Source: an uncultured Bacteroidota bacterium (GTDB lineage: Bacteria; Bacteroidota; Bacteroidia; NS11-12g; UBA9320). Taken from it: a stretch of DNA of 64,000 bases. Positions 36,725 to 47,500 of this stretch are shown here, piece after piece. The number at the start of each line of letters is the position of its first letter. Positions within the stretch are counted from its first letter, which is position 1. The stretch is taken from assembly GCA_937124965.1 (NCBI GenBank), contig CAKZLB010000010.1, forward strand, positions 94,750 to 158,749, read 5' to 3'. The notes under the pieces were generated by a model that did not search any database, was not told the origin of the DNA, and was given only the letters and a program-made list of their open reading frames with translations. Made by a program: the position numbers and the translations under genes.

Positions 36725-38095
36725 CTAATGAATCCTATATGTCAATGTAGTTTGCAATTGCCCTAGTAAAGGTTTGTGTTTGTATGCTTTCATCATGGAA
36801 GTGCTCAATAACGTTTTGCGATAAACCAATTGGAGATTGAAGTGCTGATTTAGTCGATAAGAAGGACCAATACTTCCTGTAAATTGTGCTAATACATTTG
36901 TTAGATTTTTACTTGTCGACAGACTTTCAACCCCAGAAGTGGTGGTGAAATAAGTACCAGTGGTTTTGTAAAGAAAAGCAAGATTCGCACCTGCCGAAAC
37001 GAGCAAAGTAAGACGATTTTTGCCAAACGAATAACCAATATCGATTGGTACATTCACATATGAAAATGAAACCGGACAATTAGGACAATCGATTGAAGAA
37101 TTGAATGTTACGTTAGAATCTATGTCTCTGCGATACAAGTCAACTCGATTTCCCGAAGGAGTCTGATCGTAATATTCTTCCACTAAGACAATAGAAGTGT
37201 CGAACGTCCATACATCGTTTTGGGTCACGTAGTTTGTTTTCTCATTTAGCGTCAGGAAATCAGCACCTGTTTTTATCATCCAATGGTTTCGTTTCGCTAT
37301 AATGCTAAATCCAGCCCCTAAAGAAATCGAAGGCCGGTAATTGGTTGCAACCTGAATTAGTGGGTTAGCTTGTTGGTTGTACGTTGAGTAATTCCCCATC
37401 AATCCAACGTGCAAACTCCAGAGCTTTGGTTTTATAAGCATAGCGAAATCGAAACCAGAATGGTGAGCATTCAATGAATCCAGAGTAGATAATGACTTCC
37501 ATGGTATAGAATCTGAAAAAGAAAGTGCTTCTACATCAAGTATAGAATTACTTTTAGGTTTAAAAAAGGTGGAAGTTTTACGATCATACTCCAGGGCCAA
37601 TTGACTTGGTGTTTCGCTGGGCGAATTAACGACCAGTTTGGTTTGTTTAGGCTCAGGTGTTTGCACTTTAGTAGGCTGTGATGTTTTGCTAGTTAGTGTT
37701 GGATTGTTTGGTTGGAGAGCGGGCTTATTTGCCTCAATTTTTTTAGCCTGTATGTTGTTGTTTTCTTTTATGGTTAAAGGGTTACTTGAGTCGACGATGT
37801 TGGTTTGTTGCTCCTGATTTTCTTTCCGTTTTGATGAAATTACTTCAGTGTTTTTTAAAGATTTAGTTTGTTTTGGTGTACGATTTTCTGATAAAACGGT
37901 AGTTTGTTGCAGTTGGTAGGCACCGATAGATGCTGTAATAAGGAGTAAAAGTAAGAGAAGTAGTTTCTTGTTACGTTTTATAAATCCTCCATTACGCTCA
38001 ACGATAAGAGCTTCAACATCATCCCAATACTTGTCAGAAAAATCTAAACCTTTTCCATCAAGTCCTTTTTTAAATATGTCGTCTATCCGTTTCAT
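36725..38095 (-). CDS. Anti-sigma-like N-terminus fused to outer-membrane beta-barrel (Dma-like)
   Basis: A 456-residue protein of unusual design. Residues 1-43 are soluble and charged (KRIDDIFKKGLDGKGLDFSD, then KYWDDVEALIVERN), resembling the short sigma-binding segment of Bacteroidota anti-sigma factors. Residues about 44-61 (KLLLLLLLLITASIGAYQL) form one inner-membrane helix. A Pro/Thr/Asn/Gln/Lys-rich linker (about 62-170) could cross the periplasm. The C-terminal half (about 210-456) reads as an outer-membrane beta-barrel (LHVGLMGNYSTYNQQ, SISLGAGFSII, LTLLVSAGANLAFLY, final LQTTLTYRIH). Its ATG overlaps the sigma factor stop (TAATG). I recall that such dual-membrane-spanning anti-sigma factors (Dma) have been described in Bacteroides; this looks like a family member. 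It would pass an outer-membrane signal directly to the sigma factor. Confidence 0.82.
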   Translation of the reverse strand: MKRIDDIFKKGLDGKGLDFSDKYWDDVEALIVERNGGFIKRNKKLLLLLLLLITASIGAYQLQQTTVLSENRTPKQTKSLKNTEVISSKRKENQEQQTNIVDSSNPLTIKENNNIQAKKIEANKPALQPNNPTLTSKTSQPTKVQTPEPKQTKLVVNSPSETPSQLALEYDRKTSTFFKPKSNSILDVEALSFSDSIPWKSLSTLDSLNAHHSGFDFAMLIKPKLWSLHVGLMGNYSTYNQQANPLIQVATNYRPSISLGAGFSIIAKRNHWMIKTGADFLTLNEKTNYVTQNDVWTFDTSIVLVEEYYDQTPSGNRVDLYRRDIDSNVTFNSSIDCPNCPVSFSYVNVPIDIGYSFGKNRLTLLVSAGANLAFLYKTTGTYFTTTSGVESLSTSKNLTNVLAQFTGSIGPSYRLNQHFNLQLVYRKTLLSTSMMKAYKHKPLLGQLQTTLTYRIH

Positions 38096-38667
38096 TAGTT
38101 CGAATTTGACACCTTAACTTTTGGTGTATTTTCTATTGTTTTTATTTCCATTTGTTTCTTTAGTTTTTTGCGAGCATCAGAAACATGCCATTTACTCGTT
38201 CCTTCTGAAATTCCCAACATGTCAGCGATTTCCTTATGTTTGAATCCATCTATTGCATAAAGATTAAATACATTTTTCGTTGTTAATGGAAGTACTTCCA
38301 GCATATGTCTTAACTCCTCTTCTTCCCATTTTTCTTCAATTAAATTTATACTCGTTTGCTCATTTGAATCATGAAAATCGGTTATTAATGTTTTTTCAGT
38401 GTATCGAGCAGTTTTCCTAAAATCATCGATAATGTGGTTTACCAATATATGTCGGATCCAAGTTGCCAAAGCATATTTCGAGTCATAGGTTTTAATTTTA
38501 TTTAACACTTTTAAAAAGCCAAGATTCATAGCCTGTAAAGCATCATCTTGATTGTCGTAATAACGAAGTGCAATGCTGCTCAACAACGGGAAATATTTTT
38601 TATACAATGTACTCTGACAACGTCTGTCATTAGAGATACAACCTTGTACTATTTCCTCTTCCGTCAT
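38095..38667 (-). CDS. ECF-type RNA polymerase sigma factor
   Basis: A 190-residue sigma-70 family protein. The sigma-2 region (about 20-85) has LYKKYFPLLSSIALRYYDNQ and TWIRHILVNHIIDDFRK. The sigma-4 region (about 118-170) has LPLTTKNVFNLYAIDGFKHK and EIADMLGISEGTSKWHVSDA as helix-turn-helix. Its stop overlaps the start of the anti-sigma/barrel gene by one base (TAATG), which fixes the pair. It lies 24 bp downstream of a T9SS-protein gene on the same strand, so all three may be co-transcribed. Such sigma factors usually activate their own operon and a small regulon of envelope genes. Confidence 0.95.
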   Translation of the reverse strand: MTEEEIVQGCISNDRRCQSTLYKKYFPLLSSIALRYYDNQDDALQAMNLGFLKVLNKIKTYDSKYALATWIRHILVNHIIDDFRKTARYTEKTLITDFHDSNEQTSINLIEEKWEEEELRHMLEVLPLTTKNVFNLYAIDGFKHKEIADMLGISEGTSKWHVSDARKKLKKQMEIKTIENTPKVKVSNSN

Positions 38668-38691
38668 AAATTTTTATTCCACTCTATGGTG

Positions 38692-40371
38692 TTAGTGAAC
38701 TACCACTATTTTTTGAGAATATATTCCGTCATTTGATTCTACAATCACAAAGTACACTCCGTCCACTAAAGTACTAGCATCTACGTTTAATCCATTAGAA
38801 TACTTGGTTGGGTCAACAGTTTTTGTGTAGACCCGCCGTCCCGTTTTATCCAATAAAGATACGTTTATCGTATGAGTGAAGGGTGTATTTGTGTTTATCG
38901 TAAACGTTCCGTTGTTTGGATTGGGGTAAACAACCATTGTTGCATTTGTGATTGGCTCAATGGATGAATTCTTACCATCTCGAACAATTATTTTAAAGGG
39001 ATTTACATTTGCGTATATCGTATCACAGAATGAACTTGAACATGAGGTGTCGGCAGTGCTGATAGTCAAACATACTATGTATGTTCCAGCTTTGCTGTAT
39101 GTGTGCGTTGGAGTGCGATCTTGAGATTCGTTCCCATCTCCAAACGTCCAGAAATACTTGGTTCTACTATCTACACCTCTGCTATTTTCAATAATAAAAA
39201 GTTCATCCTTAACGGTTGTGTCAACACCAAAATAGAACGATGCTTGACATTTTGGAGATGGGGAGCACGTATAGCGTGGTTTTAGTAAAAAAGGTGTAGA
39301 TATAATGGTCGACTTTAACCCAGAAGTATCTTTTTTATCATACTTGAATGAGTCAATTTGTTTAAATGAAGTTGTCCCCCAATAACAGTTTGAAAAATCG
39401 AGGCCAAACGTTCTATTGAGCGCAGAATCGACCTGAATCGCAACTTTTTTCGTTGGTTTTAAAGGCCAATTTGAATTCTGAATTAGATTCAAAAAGTTGT
39501 TATATGAAAAGCTGAAGTTGGGTAGTGATGTAGATGTGTGAATATTTAGCATCCCATAAGTCGGTAAGAACATCAATCTCGCACCGACACTGTCAAGCGT
39601 ATTATAACTGAATGAACCATTGTCAAACGTGTCTAAATCTAAATGTAAAGCCGTAACATTTTTAAACGTGTTACAGTTGATTTCTCCTTGTTTAATGATA
39701 TAAAAGTGCGAGCTATCTGCTTCGTTAACGTAATTATTTTTAAACGAAACATCTCCTTGAATTGACCAATACGACCGTTCAATAGTGCTGTTTGAAATGT
39801 CAAATTTGAAGTAGTTTTTATCTGGCCAAATATGCGACCAGGATGGACTTGTAATTGGACTTGTTGTAAATACGAACTGAAAAAAACTGCAGCTATCTGC
39901 AATGATGGAAGCGCTGTCTGGTGAAGAAACAAAGCTAAGAAGAGAACCAAACTCGCCAGATTTGAAGACACAATTCTGAAAACCAACATTAGCTCCTTTA
40001 TACTTCTGACTATTATTAAACGAGCAATGTTCAAAATAGCAGCCTCCTTGATTCAATATGTCATAGTTTTTGGAGTCTTCTCGAAAGTCTAAAGAAACGT
40101 TTACAAAATCGATGGAGCTGTCCTTAGTTCCCATAGCCAACAGTTCGCCATTAACAATAAATTTAGTCCTTGGAACTTCGGATGATACTGTCACTCCGGG
40201 CATTATTTTAATCGATATATTTTTGAGAATCGTTGTGGAATCTGTTATGATATATGGACTTCCGGCAACGGTCCACACTTGGTTTGTGCTAATGGTATTT
40301 GGCACATTGGTGGATGCTAAGCAAGTCATCCAAACTAGTATTGTACAACATACTGTAAGAATTTTTTTCAT
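38692..40371 (-). CDS. Beta-helix/PKD T9SS protein upstream of sigma factor
   Basis: A 559-residue protein with a signal peptide (MKKILTVCCTILVWMTCLAS). Residues about 30-340 form a right-handed beta-helix with typical IKIMPGVTVSSEVPRTKFIV and EHCSFNNSQKYKG stretches, then a run of strand-turn units with Asn and Ser. A PKD domain (KYFWTFGDGNESQDRTPTHTY, about 375-445) and a T9SS type A domain (MVVYPNPNNGTFTI, DGVYFVIVESNDG) follow. The gene directly precedes the sigma/anti-sigma pair by 24 bp, so it may be a target or effector of that regulatory unit. No catalytic motif is visible. Confidence 0.85.
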   Translation of the reverse strand: MKKILTVCCTILVWMTCLASTNVPNTISTNQVWTVAGSPYIITDSTTILKNISIKIMPGVTVSSEVPRTKFIVNGELLAMGTKDSSIDFVNVSLDFREDSKNYDILNQGGCYFEHCSFNNSQKYKGANVGFQNCVFKSGEFGSLLSFVSSPDSASIIADSCSFFQFVFTTSPITSPSWSHIWPDKNYFKFDISNSTIERSYWSIQGDVSFKNNYVNEADSSHFYIIKQGEINCNTFKNVTALHLDLDTFDNGSFSYNTLDSVGARLMFLPTYGMLNIHTSTSLPNFSFSYNNFLNLIQNSNWPLKPTKKVAIQVDSALNRTFGLDFSNCYWGTTSFKQIDSFKYDKKDTSGLKSTIISTPFLLKPRYTCSPSPKCQASFYFGVDTTVKDELFIIENSRGVDSRTKYFWTFGDGNESQDRTPTHTYSKAGTYIVCLTISTADTSCSSSFCDTIYANVNPFKIIVRDGKNSSIEPITNATMVVYPNPNNGTFTINTNTPFTHTINVSLLDKTGRRVYTKTVDPTKYSNGLNVDASTLVDGVYFVIVESNDGIYSQKIVVVH

Positions 40372-40509
40372 AGGTATTTACTGTTTATGTCGGTATATAC
40401 GCAAATATGAAAGTGATGGTTGGGTAGATTTAAAACATTTGTGAATTTTAGCTAATTGAAAGTTAAGAGTTGAAAGTTATAAACTCTTCAATTACAATCA
40501 ATATAGAAA

Positions 40510-40537
40510 TAGGCCTCACCCTTAGTCAAGGGGCCTA
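40510..40537. other. Compound hairpin
   Basis: TAGGC (40510-40514) pairs with GCCTA (40533-40537), and inside it CCCTT (40519-40523) with AAGGG (40528-40532), around the loop AGTC. No T run follows on either strand. It precedes the longer hairpin at 40584-40616 in the same gap. Confidence 0.45.
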
Positions 40538-40583
40538 GAGAGCTTTACAAGGCAGATTGCAAAGTCGTTTTCAAGCTATAGCG

Positions 40584-40616
40584 TTCACTTCCTTTTTCTT
40601 AAAAAAAGGAAGTGAA
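40584..40616 (-). terminator. Long perfect hairpin, probable terminator of the MORN/transglutaminase operon
   Basis: TTCACTTCCTTTTT (40584-40597) pairs perfectly over 14 bp with AAAAAGGAAGTGAA (40603-40616) around a 5-nt loop. It lies 46 bp after the last stop of the minus-strand operon (40662). The T tract is within the stem rather than after it, so efficiency is uncertain. Confidence 0.5.
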
Positions 40617-40661
40617 ATTTGGTTGGCCAATAAGATGTAGCGAAAAAATCGTTAAATACTC

Positions 40662-42626
40662 TTACAGTTTTTTCAATAAAATTGCCACCTTATTGAAGTC
40701 GGCAGCAGCATTAATCTGTTTTTCGAAAGTTGGATATTCTTCAATTGGGTAATCAATCGTGTTGTAATATTCCTCAACGGTTACAGTTAGCGTATTTCCG
40801 TCTAAGTCGTACGAAGAAACAAAGCCCATGTCTTTTTTCCCATCTTTTTCCGTGCGTACGTCCATGTTCAAGTTCTCCAAGTTTGCAACTTCGTAACCTT
40901 CTGGTATAGTGATGATAATTGTACGATGATAGCCTCTATTAAACTGCTGTGATACGTCCATTTGACGGGTGTTCTCTTGATATAATTCAGCCTGTGGACC
41001 AATCATTAATCCAACATTAATTAGATAGTTTTTACCTGCTTTTTTGATAAACTGTTTAGAGCTAAAATCAGCAATTACCTGAAGTGGTTTTTTGCCAAAA
41101 TCGTCACCTGAAGCATTTTTTACTTCCATTTCACCTAACTCCATATCCTCATCAATATATTTAACCAACGACTCTTCCATCTCGGTACGATTTTCTTCAT
41201 CCATCAAATCCAGTAAGACTTGGTATGTCAGCGCATCATAACCAGTAAGTTCCCTGTTTAGCGTTGACTTGGTATTCTCAAAATCGTTTATATCCAGAGT
41301 AATTGTAAATCGATCCATCGTTTCCTCTGCAGGTACTGGTTCGATAAATTTTACTTTGCCAACTCCAGCTTTGTTGCCACCGATATTGATGAAACGAGTA
41401 AATAGACCTTTGTTGTTGGTTAAATTTCCAGGAGGGAAACCATATCGGGTATTTATTCCAACTGGTGCTAAATATTTGTCTGTTTCTGGAAAGTAAAAAA
41501 GGAGCTCTTGAACGTAGAGTTGTGATTTGAAATCTTCCATAAATTCATAATCGCTCCTATCACAGGTATATACAACTTCATATTTGATGTCTAGTTCATC
41601 GAAGGTGGCACCAAATAGTTGTAGAAAAGCTATTTCGTTGCCGTATTTCTTCTTGGTTAAAGTTGCAAGATCACTGAGCTCCGCCATCCCTTCTTCGATG
41701 TAAACAAAGTTCTTTTTGTAATAATTTTCGACAAAAATTATTTTCTCTTCATCGCTCAAGTTTTCGTCAAGATCCATCCCTTTGATCACTTTCAGTAGCT
41801 TAGACTTTTTCGGATTAATTTCGTCAAATATGTCAGCCAATGCCGATGACATACGTGAGTAAAAGTCGAAGGTTTTGTTGTTATAATGGTTTTTATACAA
41901 ATAGTATGTAATACCAGCACGACTGGCGTTGTATGACGCAAATGATTCATCTTCGTCTAATCCAGGAAGGTTTGTTGCTGTTGCGCTAAAATAGTTTTCA
42001 TCGTAAGAAGAGTCTTGTACCATTTCAGGGAAACCATTTAACGATAAGAACTTATTCTCAAGGTTAGAAGGTGTAATAATAGTTACTGTAGCTTCTCGCT
42101 TGTAGTTACTTGATTGCATCCAAAGAGCCGTTCCATATAATTTGGGAGCTCTTGGATAAATGTAAAAGTATTCTACCTCATCACCAATTTCGATACCTTC
42201 AAGAGCGAAGTACCGATATTTTACTCCTTCTTCTTCATTAACTTCTTCAAGAATATCATCGACGTTTAACTCTAATACGCTTCCGTCTTGTTTGATTACT
42301 CTAGCCTTTTCAACGATATGAAAAATGTCGGGGTCAGCGAATGTACCAGGCATGTATACTTTGTTGTTGTCGTCTACGGCATCTGCATCGTTAAGGTGAA
42401 TTAAACTATGACGCAAGTAATATTCATATGCATTTCCTTCATCTGAAAAAAAGGTTTCAGCGGCTGCATGGTACTTAATATAAACTTCTGAATATGTTTT
42501 TTCTTCTTCGGTTAGTTCATGTACGGTCGGATTGTTTTCCCAATCGTAGTTTAGTAAGGTTTCTTGTGCTTTTAGGTTTAACGAAAAGCTCGTTAACCCA
42601 ATCAATAGTATTAATATGTTTCTCAT
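40662..42626 (-). CDS. DUF3857/transglutaminase-like protein lacking catalytic residues
   Basis: A 654-residue protein with a signal peptide (MRNILILLIGLTSFSLNLKA). The N-terminal half (about 30-250) is DUF3857-like (ALEGIEIGDEVEYFYIYPRA; ATVTIITPSNLENKFLSLNG). The middle (about 260-420) matches a transglutaminase-like core in layout, but where an active enzyme has GDCKD it reads KYGNEIAFLQLFGATFDELD. The usual DNHxI and LDGT motifs are also missing, so it is a probable pseudoenzyme. The C-terminal third is a DUF-type beta domain found with this family. It follows the active-looking paralogue with a one-base gap, so the two are made together; an inactive partner or scaffold is plausible. No sorting domain is present, so the periplasm is the likely location. 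Confidence 0.8.
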   Translation of the reverse strand: MRNILILLIGLTSFSLNLKAQETLLNYDWENNPTVHELTEEEKTYSEVYIKYHAAAETFFSDEGNAYEYYLRHSLIHLNDADAVDDNNKVYMPGTFADPDIFHIVEKARVIKQDGSVLELNVDDILEEVNEEEGVKYRYFALEGIEIGDEVEYFYIYPRAPKLYGTALWMQSSNYKREATVTIITPSNLENKFLSLNGFPEMVQDSSYDENYFSATATNLPGLDEDESFASYNASRAGITYYLYKNHYNNKTFDFYSRMSSALADIFDEINPKKSKLLKVIKGMDLDENLSDEEKIIFVENYYKKNFVYIEEGMAELSDLATLTKKKYGNEIAFLQLFGATFDELDIKYEVVYTCDRSDYEFMEDFKSQLYVQELLFYFPETDKYLAPVGINTRYGFPPGNLTNNKGLFTRFINIGGNKAGVGKVKFIEPVPAEETMDRFTITLDINDFENTKSTLNRELTGYDALTYQVLLDLMDEENRTEMEESLVKYIDEDMELGEMEVKNASGDDFGKKPLQVIADFSSKQFIKKAGKNYLINVGLMIGPQAELYQENTRQMDVSQQFNRGYHRTIIITIPEGYEVANLENLNMDVRTEKDGKKDMGFVSSYDLDGNTLTVTVEEYYNTIDYPIEEYPTFEKQINAAADFNKVAILLKKL

Positions 42627-42627
42627 G

Positions 42628-44553
42628 TTAATTTTTCTTTTTTAGTACTACGGTTTCCGAACGTGATTTCAATAGTTGGTTAAATAAGTCGTTCCACGGC
42701 TCGAAATACGACTTATCCATTATCATTATCTCGCGATATAACTTTAGGTTGTATATCACTTTGTTGTCTACAAGAGTGTATGAAATCGAGTAACGGAATC
42801 CATCAATAGTTTTGTCAAACCCTTCAGGTAAATAGGACACTTCATATCCTTCAGGAATATCAAGAATATATGTTTCTTCATGCTTTTTCTTAAAGCGATA
42901 TTCAAACGGGAGCTCACGGTCATCCTCGATAATTGTTCCAGATTCTTCGTATAAATTCATGTCGATATACAACTCATCTTCATACGATTGAATAAAATTA
43001 TCGACCTGAAAGTCATAGGTAACAGTTAGTGGTTTATAGTTGTCGTTTAAGTTGGTGACGTCATAAGAATTTAATCGAAACTTGTTGGACCCTTTTTCTA
43101 AGACCGACTTAAAGTAGGTTTGCTTTTCTTTATCGTTTTTTCCTACTAAGCGGTAGGTAGAAAAGTTTTTAAAGTGCCCAGTTTCAATAAACTTACCTTT
43201 TCCTTTTATGGATTCGCCATCAACATGAATCCAAACACTATCAATCATTTGGCTGTAGTCTGCTGGACTTTCTGGTACAGTTTCGATTTTATACTCTTCT
43301 GGAGATAGGCTAATCAACGCCTCTTTACCTTGAATATGACTAGAAGCGTCGCCGAAGGTTAAGTATTTATCGGTTCCATCTAAGAAGTAAGCACGTCCGT
43401 TTTCGTCGATATAGGTTGTAATCATATGATTGTCTACCGATGGAGTTGCAAGCTCGGTGTATTGATATGGAATTGTACGTGTACCAATCCATGTTAAATA
43501 GGATTTTATTCCAGCTATGTCCATCATCTCTTTCATAATACTCGACATATCTTTACAATCACCAAATCGGCGAGTACAAACTAAGCCAGCCGGTCGAGGT
43601 ACAAACCCAGCAAGCTCGTATTCAAATGCGATATATTGAATATTACTTTGGACCCACATATAAATTGCTTTTACTTTTTCTAGTTCAGTAGGTATGTCCG
43701 CTACGATTGAATCAACAATTTCCTTTAATTGGTCATTGCTTTCTTCCTCTTTATCATATCCATCAATTAAACTGCGATACCAACCATGCAAATTATCAAC
43801 GGATCCAAGGTGGTTTGTTGCACCATCTTTTCCTTGACTTGTAACCAGGTAAGGGTGGATTTGTGGAATATAAAATCTAGGATTTGGTGCATTTGGCTCG
43901 TAGTCAAAGCCTGGTATTGAAGTTCCAATCCAGCTGTAAATTGTTGCCGATCCTTTTGGTGTTTTCGTAAACGTTAAACCAGCGGTATCTGTATGAAATG
44001 ATTTAAAGTCAATCTCAACACCTTCTGGCACTGAGATCGTAAATTCTGAGTGTTCTGTTGGGTAGTACGACTGAAAAAAGAACCCAGACATTAAGTTAGG
44101 TTGAGTTAAATTGAAAGTAGATGTATATGAAGTTTTAGCCCCTTTCTTTAATCCCGTAAAGTAGAAAACCTTTTCTTTCGAATCGTCGTAAAAAGCATAA
44201 CTCGAGGTATTGGTATTGAGCATAAACTCTTTTACCACCTCCTTTTTATACTTGCCATTGCTCTTTGGAATATAAGATTGTGCTTTTAAATCAGTGAGTT
44301 GATAAAATGAACTAAAATGCACCGACTCTTTCATAGCACTGGGCACTTTCTCGCTGAGATACATTGTTGTGTGTGTTTCTACTTGTGTTATCTCAAGCTC
44401 TCCATTGTTGAGTTGAATATCTATGTGCCTTGAGATTTCAAGATTGCAAGCATCTTTGTCGGGATATTTTTTAATCAACGATTCAAGGTCTTGACTCAAA
44501 CCGGTAATGCTTAGCATAACCAGTGTAATTAAAGGTGTTAGTCTATTTAACAT
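42628..44553 (-). CDS. Transglutaminase-like (DUF3857) periplasmic protein
   Basis: The frame is open to 44598; the ATG at 44553 begins the signal peptide (MLNRLTPLITLVMLSITGLS), giving 641 residues. A DUF3857 domain (about 35-230, with YLSEKVPSAMKESVHFSSFY) precedes a transglutaminase-like core (about 255-400). The catalytic triad is intact: Cys333 in RRFGDCKDMSSIM, His376 in VDNHMITTYID and Asp392 in FLDGTDKYL. Such domains act as transglutaminases or, more often in bacteria, as cysteine proteases or amidases. The beta-rich C-terminal 200 residues lack a sorting signal. Its start overlaps the upstream MORN gene by 11 bp, and it ends one base before the inactive paralogue. Confidence 0.88.
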   Translation of the reverse strand: MLNRLTPLITLVMLSITGLSQDLESLIKKYPDKDACNLEISRHIDIQLNNGELEITQVETHTTMYLSEKVPSAMKESVHFSSFYQLTDLKAQSYIPKSNGKYKKEVVKEFMLNTNTSSYAFYDDSKEKVFYFTGLKKGAKTSYTSTFNLTQPNLMSGFFFQSYYPTEHSEFTISVPEGVEIDFKSFHTDTAGLTFTKTPKGSATIYSWIGTSIPGFDYEPNAPNPRFYIPQIHPYLVTSQGKDGATNHLGSVDNLHGWYRSLIDGYDKEEESNDQLKEIVDSIVADIPTELEKVKAIYMWVQSNIQYIAFEYELAGFVPRPAGLVCTRRFGDCKDMSSIMKEMMDIAGIKSYLTWIGTRTIPYQYTELATPSVDNHMITTYIDENGRAYFLDGTDKYLTFGDASSHIQGKEALISLSPEEYKIETVPESPADYSQMIDSVWIHVDGESIKGKGKFIETGHFKNFSTYRLVGKNDKEKQTYFKSVLEKGSNKFRLNSYDVTNLNDNYKPLTVTYDFQVDNFIQSYEDELYIDMNLYEESGTIIEDDRELPFEYRFKKKHEETYILDIPEGYEVSYLPEGFDKTIDGFRYSISYTLVDNKVIYNLKLYREIMIMDKSYFEPWNDLFNQLLKSRSETVVLKKKN

Positions 44554-47500
44554 CACCTGAATAGTAGTTATCGTTAAAGTAAAATCTGGTAGATTCAAGT
44601 GTGCCGTTTTTGTCGTAATATTTTGAAATGCCTTCTAGTTCGTCGAGATAATAGGATAACTCCTTACGTATTCCGCCGTTCCAGTAATAATCTTTGCAAA
44701 GTCCTTGATAGTCGCCATATTTGAATTCATATTCATAAAACAGGTTTCCTTCTGGTGTATACCCAACCAAGGTACCATTTAGCAAACCAGCGTCGTCGTA
44801 GTTTGATTGTCGGTATATTTTTTCATTAGGATAATACCACGTAAACTTCCCAACATAGTTGTCACTTTTCACAGTAAAATCAACAGACTTTTTCCCATTA
44901 CTAAAATAACCTACGATATTTTGTTCTTTGCCGGTTACTTTAATTATATCAGCTAAAGATCCATCTTCTTGTTCGTAAGAATATGCAATCATTACTCCTT
45001 GCTCATAGTACCTTACGATGGCTAAATCTCCTGATGGCACATAACTTTTAAACTCTCCTTGTTTATATCCTTCGCTGTACGTTCCCTCCATTCGTACTTT
45101 TCCATTTTCGAAATAACGTATATACGGTCCTTCCATGTCGCCATATTTGTAAAACCATTTTGTATCTAATTTGCCATTTTCAAAATACTCAATGTACTCG
45201 CCTTCAAGTTCATCATTGTAGTATGTTTTCACCGATTGTAATTTGCCTGATTCAAAATATGACTTCCATTCACCGTGCCGATTACCATTGATTTTCTCTC
45301 CTTCAATGGATATTTGACCATTTGGGTGATACCACGTTTGTTTACCATTTGAAACACCATTCATATACGTAGTTTTAAACCGTGGTTTACCGTTTTTATA
45401 GTTGATGACGAACTCGCCAGTGCCATTATTTAACCAAACACGTTGTCCATTTTCTCCAGCAGAATCGTAATAAATTCCACCAAAAAATGCATTGTCTTCG
45501 TAATATTCTCTGGAAGTTAAAACACCTTTATTTGTTCGATATTCTTGCCAGCCTTCCAACGACCCATCACTGTAATACAGTCGATTTAACTCTTTTCCAA
45601 AATCGGTTTTAGTAATAAATTCACCTTTTCGATCTCCTTCTGCATAAACGCCTGAATTTATTTTTTTGCCATATCTATTATATCGCTCATATTCTCCATC
45701 CATGTAACCATCTTTTGATGAATATTTTGCATAGACTTGGCCGTTATCGTAATAACTAAATTGTTCACCAGTTTGATCGCCATCAACATAATTTCGCTTA
45801 CGCGTTAATGTGCCCACAGCGTTGTAATTTTTCCATTCTCCTGATATGTTACCTTTTATATACTGACCTCTGGTGTCAACGTTACCATGTTTGTCATAAC
45901 TAACATATTCGAGGAGTTTTCCCTTCTTTTTGCCCTCATACAGAATACTATTGTCATGGTTGTAGTATGTATAACTAATTATGTTTCCTTTTTTGTAATT
46001 GTATATCGAGAAGACATCACCGTTGTCGTAATATGAGGTAGAAACACCAGTGAGTTTTCCAGATTCATCTACCAGCGATTCTGATTTTATTGACCCATTG
46101 ACGTGATAAGACGTTGAGCTTCCTACTTGAATGCCGTCCTTGTATTCCATTTCTAGCGCAACTTTACCATTTCTATGATATGTTTTGTATGGACCGTTTA
46201 AGCTACCTTGGGAGTATTCGTATTCAGCTTTAAGAGTTCCGTCAGTATACCATCGGCGTTCAACGCCATCAATAAGGCCATTTTTAAGTGGTCGGTTCAT
46301 GGTCTTCTGTCCGTTTGCTGCGAAAAACTCCGCTTTGTCGGTATATTTTCCATCCTGTATGTTGAACTTCATCGAGGGAACCCCGTTTCTATAATACTTT
46401 ATATATGCGCCATCTTCACGTCCCTCGGTATACTCTTGCGTATAATTTAAACCACCGTTCGAGAAATATGTACTTATTGTTCCTTGGTATTTACCATTTT
46501 TAAAAGAACCGTCTTTTTTCAAAATTCCTTTTTCCGAATACTCCTTAAACGGGCCATTTGGAATGCCTTCTTCATAAATGTATTCACTTGAAGGAACACC
46601 GTTGGAATAATAATATTTCCAAGTTCCTTCTTTTTTACCATCTTCGAAAGAACCTTCGCCTGAAGTACATCCGGTTGGGTGAAAGAAAACCCAATCACCG
46701 TAATATGTGTTGTCTTCGTATTCTCCAATTGCAATTAGTTTAGATTTTGCGTAATGGTATTGAATTTCCCCAACGTCGGTTTTGTGCATGGCATAAAGAG
46801 CGTTGAACTTTTTACCATAGTAATTTGCAAACCCGTCTGATTTGGATTTATTTTTTGTCAATATTTTTTCAGCGTATGTACTATATGCCCCCATGCTCGA
46901 AAGCATATAGTATGTCATTCCCGCAAATTTTCGTTGGTCAACAATGTCTTTAAAAAACGGTACATAATATTCGTTCCAAAAACCAGTGTCTCCTTCGATT
47001 AAGTCAAGAGATTTTAACAATAAGTCAGCTTGTTTAACGATTGGGTATTCAAACTTTGATGTGGTCTTATATTTATCAGAAACAGCTACTTTATTAGCAA
47101 TTAGTTCGTCAATTTCGTCAAACCCTTGACCTAGAAAATTTATTCCTTCATATTCATTTTCGCTTGTTAAATCTCCACTTAAGTATGCATCAACTAACTT
47201 TAAACGATTGAATGGAAGTGCACCTGCACCTTCAAGAATAAAATAACTTATATACGACATCAGTGCCTGAGAATGAAGCTCCCTATCACGACAAATGTTA
47301 CCAAGAATAAAGTGTGAGTTGGCATGTTGAGGGTTTTCTCTTAGGTTTTCATATAGCAAATTGATGCCCTCTTCATAACGCTCTGCACGTATTAATGCCG
47401 TGGCTTTATTAAACTTTACACTCGAGTTATAAGGATATCGCACTAACGCAGAATCGTACGTGGCAATTGCCGAGTCGTATTTTTCCATGTAGCTATAAGC

